DNA of 64,000 bases from an uncultured Glaciecola sp. (GTDB lineage: Bacteria > Pseudomonadota > Gammaproteobacteria > Enterobacterales > Alteromonadaceae), in assembly GCA_947496235.1 (NCBI GenBank), contig CANMCE010000003.1, forward strand, positions 186,001 to 250,000. Reading direction: 5' to 3'. Within the stretch, counting starts at the first letter, position 1; every line of letters starts with the position of its first letter. Position numbers and translations under genes: made by a program. This document shows positions 17,290-27,481 of the stretch, piece by piece. Under the pieces are notes generated by a model that was not told the origin of the DNA, searched no databases, and worked only from the letters and a program-made list of their open reading frames with translations.

Positions 17290-18162
17290 CTATTTATAGA
17301 TAAACGGTAAAGGATCTACCTGCTGACCATGCTTAATTACTTCGTAATGTACATGGGGTCCAGTTGAACGGCCACTGCTACCCATAAGGGCAATAGCTTG
17401 ACCTTTTGTGACAACGTCGCCTACAGACACTGAAACAGCTTCATTATGTCCATAGCGGGTGCGTAAACCGTTTCCGTGGTCAATCTCGACAAGTTTTCCA
17501 TATCCAGAACGCTCGCCAGACCAAGTCACTATACCTGCACCAGTAGCAACTACATCACTGCCTTCGTCTCCGGCGAAGTCTATCCCTTTATGCATAGCGG
17601 GTTGACCAGAAAACGGGTCTTTTCGAATGCCGTAATAAGAAGATAACCACCCCTTATCAATAGGACGACCAGCTAACTCACTCTGATGTTCTATATTGAG
17701 GCCAATTAGGATAGATTCAAGCGCTGTTAGTTGTTGAATTTTAGTTTCTAGTGCTGCAGCGAGCTTTTCAGCTCGAATTGTCAGATTATGTTCAGCCCCA
17801 ATTTCTTGCTCGACTGTTTCTGGTAAGCTGAAATCTTCAACTGAAATGCCAGCTTTTCGAGCTAGGTTTTGGCTGATGACATCTAACCTATTAAGTTCAG
17901 ACTGCATATCCCCCAGTTGACCAACAATTCCATTTACTTGAGATTCAGTATCTTTTTTAAGTTGGTTGACAAGGGCTACCTGTTGTTCGAGACCAGTTTT
18001 AACAACGCTTAATCGAATTTGGTTTTCATACACGGAATCTGTCGAGCGGCTAGACACCAACATAACAAGTGATAGCAATACGAAGCCACTGATAAATTTA
18101 CGCAATGAAAAATGCGTTTCGTAGCTTAAATCTTTGCCGTTGACTCTAATGGTGACTTTCAT
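17290..18162 (-). CDS. M23-family murein endopeptidase (LytM domain), membrane-anchored
   Basis: A 290-residue protein with one N-terminal membrane helix (about 25-42), a coiled-coil stretch (about 55-165) and a C-terminal LytM/M23 domain (about 175-288). Zinc ligands are seen in MHKGIDFAGD and in GPHVHYEVI, so the catalytic site looks intact, unlike the EnvC-type activators. It probably cleaves peptide crosslinks or regulates amidases. A peptidase of this type between lpxC and secA is common in Alteromonadales and pseudomonads; the small DUF721 (DciA-like) gene often found beside it is absent. It may have its own promoter. Confidence 0.88.
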   Translation of the reverse strand: MKVTIRVNGKDLSYETHFSLRKFISGFVLLSLVMLVSSRSTDSVYENQIRLSVVKTGLEQQVALVNQLKKDTESQVNGIVGQLGDMQSELNRLDVISQNLARKAGISVEDFSLPETVEQEIGAEHNLTIRAEKLAAALETKIQQLTALESILIGLNIEHQSELAGRPIDKGWLSSYYGIRKDPFSGQPAMHKGIDFAGDEGSDVVATGAGIVTWSGERSGYGKLVEIDHGNGLRTRYGHNEAVSVSVGDVVTKGQAIALMGSSGRSTGPHVHYEVIKHGQQVDPLPFIYK

Positions 18163-18266
18163 GGTTTAATCTCAATTAATTCATCTTTATTATTATTATT
18201 CTGCGCTAACAGTAGCGTCATAATAGGTTTTTTTTAGATTTCTGAGTACACTCACAACCTGACCAA

Positions 18267-18293
18267 ATTATAACTATTCATACCTTAAATCAA
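18267..18293 (-). promoter_or_regulatory. Candidate promoter of the M23 gene
   Basis: On the minus strand TTGATT (18288-18293) is followed after 15 bp by a perfect TATAAT (18267-18272). The spacing is short, but the -10 match and the position 105 bp before the M23 ATG make it the best candidate. Confidence 0.45.
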
Positions 18294-18303
18294 TGTTTAA
18301 GTA

Positions 18304-18330
18304 AGCAAAAACGCCTCAATTGAAGCGTTT
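18304..18330 (-). terminator. lpxC terminator, end of the dcw transcript
   Basis: On the minus strand AAACGC pairs with GCGTTT over a loop that itself contains the palindrome TCAATTGA; the stem is followed by TTGCTTAC after GCGTTT. It lies 200 bp past the lpxC stop and would separate lpxC from the M23 and secA genes. Confidence 0.6.
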
Positions 18331-18530
18331 CTATCTTAAAGTTGGTATTTTTGGCCATACCTCAAATAAAGATACATTGAACTTTATAAGTAAAATTTTT
18401 GACACTTAATAGGACTATCAACCGCTAATCCCTGTTTATAAGCGGCATTTTACCTCAATAATCGAGTATAAAATGCATTAAACCTACAAAACAATGTTCA
18501 ACTAGCACTTAGCTCTAACTTTATTGACTA

Positions 18531-19460
18531 CTAAGCAAACCTTATACCAACTAAATTGTTTGGCTCTATGTACTTTATCGGCATCTTATCTTCATTCTCA
18601 AATGAAACATATTCCCATGCGTCTTTAGTATCTAATATTGCATTTAACAATTTATTGTTTAAACCATGCCCCGTCTTGTATGCAACTAATTCACCTATTA
18701 GGTTGTGACCACCTAAGTATAAATCACCAATAGCATCTAAAATTTTATGTTTTAGAAATTCATCATTGTATCTAAGTCCTTCTGGATTAAGAACTCGAAA
18801 ATCATCCAACGCAACCGCGTTATCCATGCTGCCGCCGAGGGCCAGCTTCATAGAATTCATCGTTTCTAAGTCACGCATAAATCCGAACGTTCTAGCACGT
18901 GATATTTCATCCACATAACTATCTTTAGAAAAGTCCATTACCACGTGTTGACGTGATTGAGAAATGGCTGGATGAGCAAAATCTATTTTAAAGTCTACTT
19001 TGAAACCATCATAGGGTCTAAACTCAGCCCATTTATCACCGTCTTCAACTCGAATAGTTCGATTGACTTTAATGAAACGCTTAGGTTCGTCCAGTTCTTG
19101 GATGCCAGCACTTTGCAGTAAAAATATAAATGGACTTGCACTGCCGTCTAAAATCGGCAGTTCGTGGCTATCAACTTCAACTATGATGTTATCAATGCCT
19201 AGTCCCGACAAGGCTGAAGCTAAATGCTCAACCGTGTGAATTGAATGGCCTTGTTCGTTTGTAATACAGGTACACAAGGTAGTATCACCAACATCTTTCG
19301 CGTTGGCGATGATATCCGTAGGCGGTGATATGTCGACGCGTCTGAACACAATTCCTGTGTTAGCTGGGGCAGGTTTCAAGGTCATTCGAACCTTGCGCCC
19401 TTTGTGTAAACCAATCCCTGTTTCAGTCACCGACTCTTTTATTGTGCGTTGTTTTAACAT
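18531..19460 (-). CDS. lpxC: UDP-3-O-acyl-N-acetylglucosamine deacetylase
   Basis: LpxC carries out the committed step of lipid A synthesis. The 309-residue protein has the zinc ligands: His in [10 protein letters not shown] (about 75-84) and the [15 protein letters not shown] segment (about 236-250) with His and Asp plus the final catalytic His. The N-terminal [18 protein letters not shown] is characteristic. Its start is the ATG at 19460. It follows ftsZ by 224 bp from ftsZ ATG-side order and is separated from the ftsZ stop by a strong hairpin, so it may have its own promoter or depend on readthrough. Confidence 0.97.
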   Translation of the reverse strand: MLKQRTIKESVTETGIGLHKGRKVRMTLKPAPANTGIVFRRVDISPPTDIIANAKDVGDTTLCTCITNEQGHSIHTVEHLASALSGLGIDNIIVEVDSHELPILDGSASPFIFLLQSAGIQELDEPKRFIKVNRTIRVEDGDKWAEFRPYDGFKVDFKIDFAHPAISQSRQHVVMDFSKDSYVDEISRARTFGFMRDLETMNSMKLALGGSMDNAVALDDFRVLNPEGLRYNDEFLKHKILDAIGDLYLGGHNLIGELVAYKTGHGLNNKLLNAILDTKDAWEYVSFENEDKMPIKYIEPNNLVGIRFA

Positions 19461-19494
19461 TCGGTTACCTAAATTAAGAACAGCGGAGAAATAT

Positions 19495-19525
19495 AGAGAA
19501 AAACCCCTTGAATGTCAAGGGGTTT
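19495..19525 (-). terminator. ftsZ terminator
   Basis: An 11-bp perfect stem, AAACCCCTTGA (19501-19511) with TCAAGGGGTTT (19515-19525), triloop, followed on the minus strand by TTCTC so that the run reads TTTTTC. It lies 37 bp past the ftsZ stop, within the 102-bp ftsZ-lpxC gap. Confidence 0.85.
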
Positions 19526-19562
19526 AAAGTTTTCAAGCTTTTTCTATCTGTTCAGACCAGTA

Positions 19563-20684
19563 CTAGTCAGCTTGTCTTCTTAAGAATGCTGGAATATCCA
19601 GATATTCCAATTCATTAGGTTCTGATGCTTCCTCTGGACGAGGCGCAGCTTCAGCTGACATATTGTCAGTACCTGTCGCTCGCTGACGCGTCGGTTCATT
19701 GTTGACTAGCGTAATATCGGGCTTTCTTTCAGCGCCAATACCCGTAGCAACAACAGTTACGCGGACTTCGTCTTGCATTTCCATGTCGATGACTGTACCC
19801 ACAACAACGGTAGCATTTTCAGACGCAAAGGCTTTGACTGCATTACCAATGGTCTCATATTCATCAATAGCGAAATCCATACCTGCTGTGATATTCACCA
19901 AAATGCCTCGAGCACCAGAAAGATCGATATCTTCTAATAATGGGCAAGCAATCGCCGCTTCTGCTGCTTCTTCCGCTCTGTCTTCACCAGTACCTACACC
20001 ACTTCCCATCATGGCAGTACCCATTTCAGACATAACGGTTTTAACGTCAGCAAAGTCAACGTTTACTAAACCTGTACGTGTAATTAGTTCAGCGATACCT
20101 TGAACCGAACCACGCAGTACATCGTTTGCCGCACTAAAGGCTTGTAGCAGTGGTGTTCCTTTACCCATTACCTTGAGAAGTTTCTCGTTCGGAATGGTGA
20201 TCAACGAATCCACATATTTTGATAATTCAGCAATACCTTGATCGGCAAAATCGCTTCGCTTACGCCCCTCAAATGGGAAAGGCTTGGTTACAACCGCAAC
20301 CGTTAAAATTCCCATGTCTTTGGCCAGCTTAGCGACTTCTGGAGCAGCACCTGTTCCGGTTCCACCACCCATACCAGCAGTGATGAACACCATGTCGGCA
20401 CCATCAAGCGCTTGCCTAATTTTTTCGCGATCTTCCTGCGCAGCCTCTCGACCGACATTTGGATCTGCACCTGCACCAAGCCCCTTGGTTAGTTCACAAC
20501 CAAGTTGAAGCTTCAACGTTGCAGTTGAATTGTTTAATGCTTGAGCGTCTGTATTCATTGCAATGAATTCAACGCCTTCGATGCTGTGAGTAACCATGTG
20601 TTGTACGGCATTACCACCACCGCCTCCAACACCCACAACTTTGATGACGGCATCATCAGTTGGATTATCCATCAGTTCGAACAT
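19563..20684 (-). CDS. ftsZ: Cell division GTPase FtsZ
   Basis: FtsZ is the tubulin homologue that forms the division ring. The 373-residue product has VVGVGGGGGNAVQHM near the N terminus, the tubulin signature GGMGGGTGTGAAP and the C-terminal conserved peptide EYLDIPAFLRRQAD used by FtsA, ZapD and MinC. A GTG at 20717 is in frame, but GGAG lies 8 bp before the ATG at 20684, which also gives the family N terminus MFELMDN. It is 65 bp after ftsA and is followed by a strong terminator. Confidence 0.98.
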   Translation of the reverse strand: MFELMDNPTDDAVIKVVGVGGGGGNAVQHMVTHSIEGVEFIAMNTDAQALNNSTATLKLQLGCELTKGLGAGADPNVGREAAQEDREKIRQALDGADMVFITAGMGGGTGTGAAPEVAKLAKDMGILTVAVVTKPFPFEGRKRSDFADQGIAELSKYVDSLITIPNEKLLKVMGKGTPLLQAFSAANDVLRGSVQGIAELITRTGLVNVDFADVKTVMSEMGTAMMGSGVGTGEDRAEEAAEAAIACPLLEDIDLSGARGILVNITAGMDFAIDEYETIGNAVKAFASENATVVVGTVIDMEMQDEVRVTVVATGIGAERKPDITLVNNEPTRQRATGTDNMSAEAAPRPEEASEPNELEYLDIPAFLRRQAD

Positions 20685-20749
20685 GATAAGTCTCCGATAC
20701 TGTGAGTCTGCGCGCACAGACTCGTATTTAATTAGCGCCTAAAGGTCCC

Positions 20750-21988
20750 CTAAAACTCACCTTTAAACCAACTTTGTATGCGTTTAAACACACTCTCTTC
20801 GCCAGTTTTTCCTGACGTCTTTTTATTATTAATATTTTGCTTGCTGTATTGTAACAAACCCACAGCAGTTGCATAGCTAGGATCTTCCACATATTCTGAC
20901 AAACCTTTGACAGAATGTGGGTGACCTACTCTTACAGGCATTTGGAAAATTTCTTCGGCGAACTCAACAGCACCTTCCATTTTGGCGGTACCACCGGTTA
21001 TCACTAAGCCTGCCGCTATTTGTTCTTCTAATCCGCTGGCTTTGATTTGCTCATACGCTATTTCCAATAGTTCATGAAACCTTGGCTCAATCACTTCGGC
21101 AAGCGTATGTCTAGACATGGCCCGTGCAGGACGACCACCCACACTAGGTACTTCAATGGTCTCTTCCATGCTAACCATATCTTTCAGCGCACATGCGTAA
21201 TTTACTTTTATTTGTTCCGCATTATTCATTGGCGTTCGGAATATTTTTGCGATATCGCTTGTTATTTGGTTTCCCGCCAATGGTATAACCGCAGTATGGC
21301 GTATTGCGCCGTCGGTGTAAATAACTATATCAATAGTTCCACCACCAATATCAATAACGCAAACCCCTAATTCTTTTTCATCTTCGGTCAATACCGCATA
21401 ACTGCTAGCAACAGCCGAGAAAATGGTCTGATCAACCGTTAAATCACAATTTTCAACGCACTTAACTAAATTTTTGGCCATATCATCTGCACAGGTAATA
21501 ATGTGCGCTGCAGCAACCATTCTTACGCCTGACATGCCAATAGGGTTTTTAATCCCTTCTTGCACGTCAATAACAAATTCTTGCGGTAATACATGTAACA
21601 GTTTTCGTTCGGCAGCCATAGGCACTGAGCGGGCAGCGTGAATCACACTGTCTACATCTTCTTGAGTTACTTCTTGGTTGTTAATTGGCACCATGCCGGT
21701 TTCGTTTTGACACTGCACATGACGACCACTGATAGACATAAACACAGAGCTTACGTGACAATCAGCCATTAACTGCATTTGGTTGACAGCTTGTTGTACT
21801 GACTGCACAACTAAATTAAGGTCGTTAACGCCACCTTTTTCCATGCCTCTGGATTTGTGTTCACCGACGCCTAATATACTCAATTCTCCGTCTGGCAAGA
21901 TTTCGCCAAGCACAGCTTTCACGGTACTGGTTCCAATATCTAAACCAACAATTAGTTCCTTATCTGACGCCTTAGACACTTTTTTCAC
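20750..21988 (-). CDS. ftsA: Cell division actin homologue FtsA
   Basis: FtsA tethers FtsZ to the membrane. The 412-residue protein has the actin-fold phosphate motif VGLDIGTSTVKAVLGE near the N terminus, VCVIDIGGGTIDIVIY (about 203-218) and the nucleotide motif VITGGTAKMEG (about 334-344). The last 13 residues (VFKRIQSWFKGEF) form the amphipathic membrane helix. The start is a GTG 11 bp after the ftsQ stop. Order ftsQ-ftsA-ftsZ is conserved. Confidence 0.98.
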   Translation of the reverse strand: MKKVSKASDKELIVGLDIGTSTVKAVLGEILPDGELSILGVGEHKSRGMEKGGVNDLNLVVQSVQQAVNQMQLMADCHVSSVFMSISGRHVQCQNETGMVPINNQEVTQEDVDSVIHAARSVPMAAERKLLHVLPQEFVIDVQEGIKNPIGMSGVRMVAAAHIITCADDMAKNLVKCVENCDLTVDQTIFSAVASSYAVLTEDEKELGVCVIDIGGGTIDIVIYTDGAIRHTAVIPLAGNQITSDIAKIFRTPMNNAEQIKVNYACALKDMVSMEETIEVPSVGGRPARAMSRHTLAEVIEPRFHELLEIAYEQIKASGLEEQIAAGLVITGGTAKMEGAVEFAEEIFQMPVRVGHPHSVKGLSEYVEDPSYATAVGLLQYSKQNINNKKTSGKTGEESVFKRIQSWFKGEF

Positions 21989-21999
21989 CTTTATTATCT

Positions 22000-22758
22000 T
22001 TATTCTGTGGCATTATCATTACCAGCAACTGTCCAGCCAACTGCTAATCCCGTATCATAACGTAAATCAACATAATCAATTTGCTTATTTTGCGCTTCTA
22101 TAATGGGATATATATCGATAAATCGCTGCAAACGATCTATGTATTCTTGACGTCCCAAATTTAGAGTTACATCAGAGGCTAATCTGAGTTTCCAAGCAAA
22201 GCGTTCGCTTAGAAATACTTCTCTTATTTTTTGCCCACTTCCGGCCATCAGAATACGCATATGATTGTATCCCACTAACGCTGTTTTCTCACTACCATTC
22301 GGACCAAATAATTGGGGTAAATTTACGCTTTCAGGATCCCCTTCAAAGGTATCACCATATTTATTCAATAACAGGTCCGAATTCCACACTGCAACCGCTT
22401 GTTGCTCAACTATATGAATGTATAAAGCACTTGGCCAACGTTTACGAATTGACGCGTTGTATACCCAAGGATGACGCTCCACATTAGCGTGAACATCATT
22501 CACATCAACCGCAAAAAAGCTGCCTTTATGCTGATTTCGAATGGCTTTTTCCATAGCGTCGGTGTCTACCATTTTTATATCTCCGGTAAACACTATGTCT
22601 TGCACTGGCAATTGTTGCTCGTCTTCGAGCCAAGCTTTAGCGTAAAACCCCGCTACGATAAAACCTGCAATCACACACAAAAAGACGCTTAAACCTATGG
22701 GCAGAGGTACACGCTCTCTGCTAGGTTGTGCTTGTTGTGTTGCCAGTTCGGTGCCCAT
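22000..22758 (-). CDS. ftsQ: Cell division protein FtsQ
   Basis: FtsQ is a bitopic divisome protein that recruits FtsB and FtsL. The 252-residue product has a short cytoplasmic tail, a membrane helix (about 20-43), a POTRA domain (about 52-122, PVQDIVFTGDIKMVD onward) and a beta domain with the typical LVGYNHMRILMAGSG and NLGRQEYIDRLQRFIDIY stretches. Its ATG follows the ddlB TAA with no gap, so translation is coupled. Confidence 0.95.
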   Translation of the reverse strand: MGTELATQQAQPSRERVPLPIGLSVFLCVIAGFIVAGFYAKAWLEDEQQLPVQDIVFTGDIKMVDTDAMEKAIRNQHKGSFFAVDVNDVHANVERHPWVYNASIRKRWPSALYIHIVEQQAVAVWNSDLLLNKYGDTFEGDPESVNLPQLFGPNGSEKTALVGYNHMRILMAGSGQKIREVFLSERFAWKLRLASDVTLNLGRQEYIDRLQRFIDIYPIIEAQNKQIDYVDLRYDTGLAVGWTVAGNDNATE

Positions 22759-23712
22759 TTAGTCTTCCATAAAATTCATTGATTGGGACAAAATTTGCAC
22801 TACCAAATCTTCAAAGCTTAAGCCGGCTTGTTTAGCCGCTTTAGGCACAAGACTCTTAGTTGTCATGCCTGGCACAGTATTGGACTCAAGCAGATAAAAA
22901 TTACCCTGCTTATCACGCATACAATCGATTCTTCCCCAGCCATTTCCTGACAACATTTCAAATGCTGTTAGCGCCAAGCGGGCTAATTCTTGTTCTTCGT
23001 GAATTGGAAGCCCACTTGGGCAGTAATATTCAGTAGTATCACTTTGATACTTAGCCGTGTAATCGTAAAAACCATGGGGAGTCGTCATGCGAATAGAAGG
23101 TAGAGCTTTCCCATTTAAAATCGCAACCGTATATTCAGGCCCAACAATAAATGATTCCACTAAAACGTCGTCATCGTATTTAAAGGCTGCTTGAATTGCC
23201 TCTTGCAATTCAGTTGCTGTGGAGGCGATAGCCATTCCAATGCTTGATCCTTCTCGTGAAGGTTTGACAATAACTCTTCCGCCTAAATCTTTTAAAATAT
23301 CGAAGCACTCTTGCGGGTTATAGGTTGTTTGTTCGAGCACGCGATAATCTGCCGTAGGAAGATTGCGTGCCGACCAAACTAGTTTAGTTAACACTTTATC
23401 CATTGCTAGCGCGCTACCGAGGACACCTGTTCCAGTGTAGGGAATTTTTAGTTGTTGTAGCGCGCCCTGTATCACTCCATCTTCTCCGCCGCGTCCGTGT
23501 AAAATATTGAACACACGATCAAACCCATCGGTTACAAGCTCATAAATTGAGCGTATTGAGGGATCAAATGGATGGGCGTTAATACCAGCAGATTGAAGCG
23601 CAGATAACACCGCGTTTCCTGATGCCAAACTGACTTCTCGCTCGGCTGAGTCGCCACCTAACAAAACGGCAACTTTTCCAAATTCTTCTGGGGAATAAGC
23701 ATCTTTAGCCAT
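22759..23712 (-). CDS. ddlB: D-alanine-D-alanine ligase
   Basis: Ddl makes the D-Ala-D-Ala dipeptide for the UDP-MurNAc pentapeptide. The 317-residue ATP-grasp enzyme has VLLGGDSAEREVSLASG near the N terminus, HGRGGEDGVIQGALQ (about 73-87), the KPSREGSSIGM loop and the metal site RIDCMRDKQGNFYLLESNTVPG split over 266-290. It sits between murC (7 bp gap) and ftsQ, the position of ddlB in E. coli. Confidence 0.97.
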   Translation of the reverse strand: MAKDAYSPEEFGKVAVLLGGDSAEREVSLASGNAVLSALQSAGINAHPFDPSIRSIYELVTDGFDRVFNILHGRGGEDGVIQGALQQLKIPYTGTGVLGSALAMDKVLTKLVWSARNLPTADYRVLEQTTYNPQECFDILKDLGGRVIVKPSREGSSIGMAIASTATELQEAIQAAFKYDDDVLVESFIVGPEYTVAILNGKALPSIRMTTPHGFYDYTAKYQSDTTEYYCPSGLPIHEEQELARLALTAFEMLSGNGWGRIDCMRDKQGNFYLLESNTVPGMTTKSLVPKAAKQAGLSFEDLVVQILSQSMNFMED

Positions 23713-23719
23713 TCCTAGG

Positions 23720-25180
23720 TTACTCCTGTTGTTCGCTTAATTTGGCAAAATCACAATGCATATTCTGCATTTGCTGAGCTAAAGCACCAATGTCTCCGGC
23801 TCCTTGCATCATTACAATATCATCCGCTTGTAAAATGTTCGGCAGTACCTGATAAAGGTCTTTTTTGTTCGCAACATAAATTGGATCTAATTTCCCGCGC
23901 TGTCGAATCGAACGGCAAAGGTTGGTACTATCAATCCCGTCAATTGGAGATTCACTGGCCGCGTAAATGTCCAGTAACAATAAACAATCTACTTCAGACA
24001 AGGTCGCCACGAAGGCTTCGTAAAGATCCCTTGTTCGAGTGTATCTATGAGGCTGATATACCATGACAATGCGGCTATTTGGCCAATTTTGTCGTGCTGC
24101 TTTAATGGTCATTAAAACTTCTGTTGGATGATGACCATAATCATCCACTAAACTAAATTCACCCGTCTTATTTTGTAGAAGATATTTTCCGAGTAATTGA
24201 AACCTGCGCCCTATTCCGCCGAAAGTGGCCAGTGCGGTTTGAATGTCAGTATCACTAATGCCTTCGTCCGTGGCTATGGCCACTGCGGCAGTTGCGTTCA
24301 ATACATTGTGGATACCAGATAAATTCAAGTGTATGGACAAACTGGGCTTGTTTGGGCGTTTTATTCTAAAATCACAACGATTTAGCCCAAAAACAATGTC
24401 CTCAGCCACATAATCATTGTGTTGCTCAATGCCATAAGTAATATATTTGCGTTCTAAATTTGGAATTAAACGCTGTATAACTTCATCGTCACCATAAAGT
24501 ACAGCTAACCCGTAAAAAGGAAGATTGTGCAAAAATTCCAGATAAGCAGTTTGCATCTTATTAAAATCACCATCATAGGCCTCTAAGTGATCGGCCTCTA
24601 TATTGGTGACGACAGATACTGTAGGTTGTAAATGTAAAAATGATGCATCGCTTTCATCAGCTTCGGCGATTAAATATTTGCTAGCACCTAGCTTGGCATT
24701 AGTACCCGCGCTGTTTAACAGACCACCTATCACAAAGGTTGGGTCTAAGTTTGCTTGAGAAAAAATGGTCGCTAGCAAACTCGTAGTGGTGGTTTTACCA
24801 TGGGTACCTGCGACCGCAATGCCGTAACGAAAACGCATCAATTCCGCTAACATCTGCGCGCGACGAATTATTGGGATGCGCTGAGCTGTTGCTTCCTGAA
24901 TTTCAGGATTAGCATAATTAATAGCAGAGGACACAACGACCAAATCCGTACCACTAATATTATGGCCCTGGTGACCAATAAAAATAGTCGCGCCTAAACT
25001 GGCTAATCGATTTGTCATTGCACCGCTTGCAATGTCAGACCCGGTAACCTTGTAACCTAAATTAAGCATCACTTCTGCAATACCGCCCATGCCGGCACCG
25101 CCAATACCAACGAAATGAATGGTATCTACACTGCGCATTTTATGATCTCTCACATGCAAAGGAATTTGTTGCTCAGTCAT
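23720..25180 (-). CDS. murC: UDP-N-acetylmuramate--L-alanine ligase
   Basis: MurC adds L-Ala to UDP-MurNAc, the first of the peptide-stem ligations. The 486-residue protein has the Rossmann-like [15 protein letters not shown] start, the ATP loop [12 protein letters not shown] (about 119-130), the EADESDASF segment and [11 protein letters not shown] (about 345-355). Its ATG overlaps the murG stop by 4 bp. An N-terminal extension of about 17 residues precedes the first strand and is common in relatives. Confidence 0.98.
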   Translation of the reverse strand: MTEQQIPLHVRDHKMRSVDTIHFVGIGGAGMGGIAEVMLNLGYKVTGSDIASGAMTNRLASLGATIFIGHQGHNISGTDLVVVSSAINYANPEIQEATAQRIPIIRRAQMLAELMRFRYGIAVAGTHGKTTTTSLLATIFSQANLDPTFVIGGLLNSAGTNAKLGASKYLIAEADESDASFLHLQPTVSVVTNIEADHLEAYDGDFNKMQTAYLEFLHNLPFYGLAVLYGDDEVIQRLIPNLERKYITYGIEQHNDYVAEDIVFGLNRCDFRIKRPNKPSLSIHLNLSGIHNVLNATAAVAIATDEGISDTDIQTALATFGGIGRRFQLLGKYLLQNKTGEFSLVDDYGHHPTEVLMTIKAARQNWPNSRIVMVYQPHRYTRTRDLYEAFVATLSEVDCLLLLDIYAASESPIDGIDSTNLCRSIRQRGKLDPIYVANKKDLYQVLPNILQADDIVMMQGAGDIGALAQQMQNMHCDFAKLSEQQE

Positions 25181-26262
25181 CGCTGACCTCCCTGCGCTGC
25201 TTGCTCACAAAAATCAGCAACCTGTTTGGCGGCATCTCTTTTATTCAGGGCTTTTGCTTTTAAAGACATTTCGTGTCTCAGTTCAGCTGAATCACATAAG
25301 GCCAATAGCTTATCGTACATGGCACTGCTGATATCAGATTGTAAAACTAAAAATGCGGCGTTATTGTCTACTAAACTATTTGCGTTATGCCGTTGATGAT
25401 CGTCAACGGCAATAGGCAGAGGTACAAAAATCGCAGGTCTACCTGTAGCGGCCACTTCGGCAACTGTTAAGGCCCCGGCTCTACAAATGACAATGTCAGC
25501 CCATTCTAAGGCTTTTTCAGGTTCGGAAATAAACTCCATAGGTTCTACATTTAATTGATCTGAATACAGGTCTTTAATGTCGTCTAATTTACCTTTTCCG
25601 GTCTGATGTTTTACCTTCAAAATATGGTGTTCAGCTAGTCGATTGATGATCTTCGGTAGTTGTTCATTCAGCGCTCTTGCCCCTAAGCTGCCACCCGTAA
25701 TTAATATATGAATTGGGCCTTGGTTTTCTGCGCTTTTACATTCCACATTGAAAAATGCATTGCGCACAGGATTACCAACCCAATGAGTATTGGTTGGCGC
25801 TTTACTTATTTGAGGATGCTGACTGACATCAAAACCTGTTAACACAAATTGGCTGATTTTTGCCAAAATACGGTTAGTTAATCCAAAAATGGCATTTTGT
25901 TCGTGCACAATTAATGGAATACCTAAGGTTTTTGCGGCCAAGCCACCAGGACCACTGGCATAGCCTCCCATACCTAACACCACGTCAGGTTGTAGGCGCT
26001 TGAGTATTTTTCTTGCCTTGGAAACTGCTGACAATAAATGAAAAGGCGCAAGCAATTTTGTTAGAACCCCTTTACCTCTAACACCTGCTATATCCAGAAA
26101 ATGAATTGGTATGCCTTGTTGAGGAATGACCTGAGCTTCCATTTTTTCTTTAGTACCAAACCAATCAATATGCCAACCACGATTTTGTAACTCATGGGCA
26201 ACTGCTAATCCGGGAAAGACATGACCGCCAGTTCCACCCGCCATTATGACTATTTTAGGCAT
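25177..26262 (-). CDS. murG: UDP-GlcNAc:lipid I N-acetylglucosaminyltransferase
   Basis: MurG adds GlcNAc to lipid I, giving lipid II on the inner leaflet. The 361-residue GT28 enzyme has the G-loops [16 protein letters not shown] at the N terminus and [12 protein letters not shown], and the UDP-GlcNAc site [19 protein letters not shown]. The open frame reaches 26349, but those residues are basic and unlike MurG, and the ATG at 26262 gives the family start [14 protein letters not shown]. With that start it overlaps ftsW by 8 bp. Confidence 0.97.
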   Translation of the reverse strand: MPKIVIMAGGTGGHVFPGLAVAHELQNRGWHIDWFGTKEKMEAQVIPQQGIPIHFLDIAGVRGKGVLTKLLAPFHLLSAVSKARKILKRLQPDVVLGMGGYASGPGGLAAKTLGIPLIVHEQNAIFGLTNRILAKISQFVLTGFDVSQHPQISKAPTNTHWVGNPVRNAFFNVECKSAENQGPIHILITGGSLGARALNEQLPKIINRLAEHHILKVKHQTGKGKLDDIKDLYSDQLNVEPMEFISEPEKALEWADIVICRAGALTVAEVAATGRPAIFVPLPIAVDDHQRHNANSLVDNNAAFLVLQSDISSAMYDKLLALCDSAELRHEMSLKAKALNKRDAAKQVADFCEQAAQGGQR

Positions 26263-27481
26263 CTTCCACCTCTTCTGGTGGCGTCGATTGTTTAATTGAT
26301 TTGCGACGTTTCTTTGGAATCGCGTGGACACCTTCGACGCGCAACTCAAAGTCGATTCTTAATAATATGGCCACCGCCACACTCATAATGATGAGTGAAG
26401 AGCCGCCATAACTGACTAAAGGTAATGTCAACCCTTTAGTTGGTAAAATGCCAGATGCGGCGCCTAAATTGACCGCGGTTTGAAAACTAAACCAAATACC
26501 AATACTGTAAGCTAAAAAGCCATCAAAGTGTCGGTCATTGGTGAGCGCTTTATTACCTATGCGAAGGGCGATGATTACCATCCCCAAAATTAGCATGAGT
26601 ACCGTAAGGATGCCTGCAAAGCCTAATTCTTCGGCTAATATTGCCATAATAAAATCGGTATGAGCTTCAGGTAAAAAATTTAATTTTTGCACTGAATTAC
26701 CAAGCCCTTGACCAAACCAAGAACCTCGACCAAATGCCATTAACGATTGGGTTAACTGGTAGCCGCTGCCAAAAGGATCCGCCCAAGGATCTAAAAAGGC
26801 CGTAATTCGTCGCATTCTATAATCAGAATACACAATCAAGGACACCACTACTGCAACACCGGTAAAACCTAAGGCAAAAAACTGCCACAACCTAGCGCCA
26901 GCAAGAAATAATAAGGCCAAAGTGGTAGCAAACATAACAATTACTGTGCCTAGATCAGGCTGGAGCAAGAGCAAAAACGCGAGCACAAAAAACACGATTA
27001 ATGGTTTTATAAAGCCTTTTAAGTTTTCCGTGACTTGCTCATAACGACGCACTAAGTAACCAGCTAAATAACAAAAGAAAAACAACTTTGCGGGCTCGGC
27101 CGCTTGAACCGTAATGGGTCCTAAGGCTAACCAACGTTTACTACCGTTAACTTCTCGACCAATCAATAACACAGAAACTAAAAGTAAAACCGCTAACAAG
27201 AGCAAATAAGGATTACCTACACGCCAAAATTGCATAGGTAGATTCAGAGTAATCATTGCAGCAATAAGGGCTAAACAAATATAAGCACCATGTCTAAAGG
27301 CAAAATAAAATGGCTGGTCGTGAATGCGCACGCCCTCGGGAATGGATGCAGAAGTCACAATAACAAAGCCTAATGTCAGCAAAGCAACTGATATGAGTAC
27401 TAACATCAGATTGTATGGCTGAGTACTCGTTTGATCATGTTTTGCGGCAAATATCTGCGCTAAGTTTGCGGTACTACTCAC
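26255..27481 (-). CDS. ftsW: SEDS peptidoglycan polymerase FtsW
   Basis: FtsW polymerises glycan strands at the septum together with FtsI. The 408-residue protein has about ten membrane helices and SEDS motifs including RRITAFLDPWADPFGSGYQL, HTDFIMAILAEELGF and the C-terminal LPLVSYGGSSLI. The start overlaps the murD stop by 4 bp. The basic C-terminal tail (KKRRKSIKQ) is cytoplasmic. It lies between murD and murG, as in E. coli. Confidence 0.97.
   Translation of the reverse strand: MSSTANLAQIFAAKHDQTSTQPYNLMLVLISVALLTLGFVIVTSASIPEGVRIHDQPFYFAFRHGAYICLALIAAMITLNLPMQFWRVGNPYLLLLAVLLLVSVLLIGREVNGSKRWLALGPITVQAAEPAKLFFFCYLAGYLVRRYEQVTENLKGFIKPLIVFFVLAFLLLLQPDLGTVIVMFATTLALLFLAGARLWQFFALGFTGVAVVVSLIVYSDYRMRRITAFLDPWADPFGSGYQLTQSLMAFGRGSWFGQGLGNSVQKLNFLPEAHTDFIMAILAEELGFAGILTVLMLILGMVIIALRIGNKALTNDRHFDGFLAYSIGIWFSFQTAVNLGAASGILPTKGLTLPLVSYGGSSLIIMSVAVAILLRIDFELRVEGVHAIPKKRRKSIKQSTPPEEVEDA

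Larger units (their letters stand above)
18163..18530. other. 368-bp intergenic stretch between lpxC and the M23 gene
   Basis: No credible coding sequence is seen. It holds, on the minus strand, an lpxC terminator-like hairpin near 18308-18330 and a promoter-like TATAAT for the M23 gene. About 200 bp separate the lpxC stop from that hairpin, leaving a fairly long 3' untranslated region; a small hairpin (CCGCT/AGCGG around 18422-18445) lies in it. Confidence 0.6.

Noticed and set aside
17290-18162. SecM-like arrest gene upstream of secA
   Set aside because: The gene encodes an M23 peptidase with zinc ligands and no C-terminal arrest motif.
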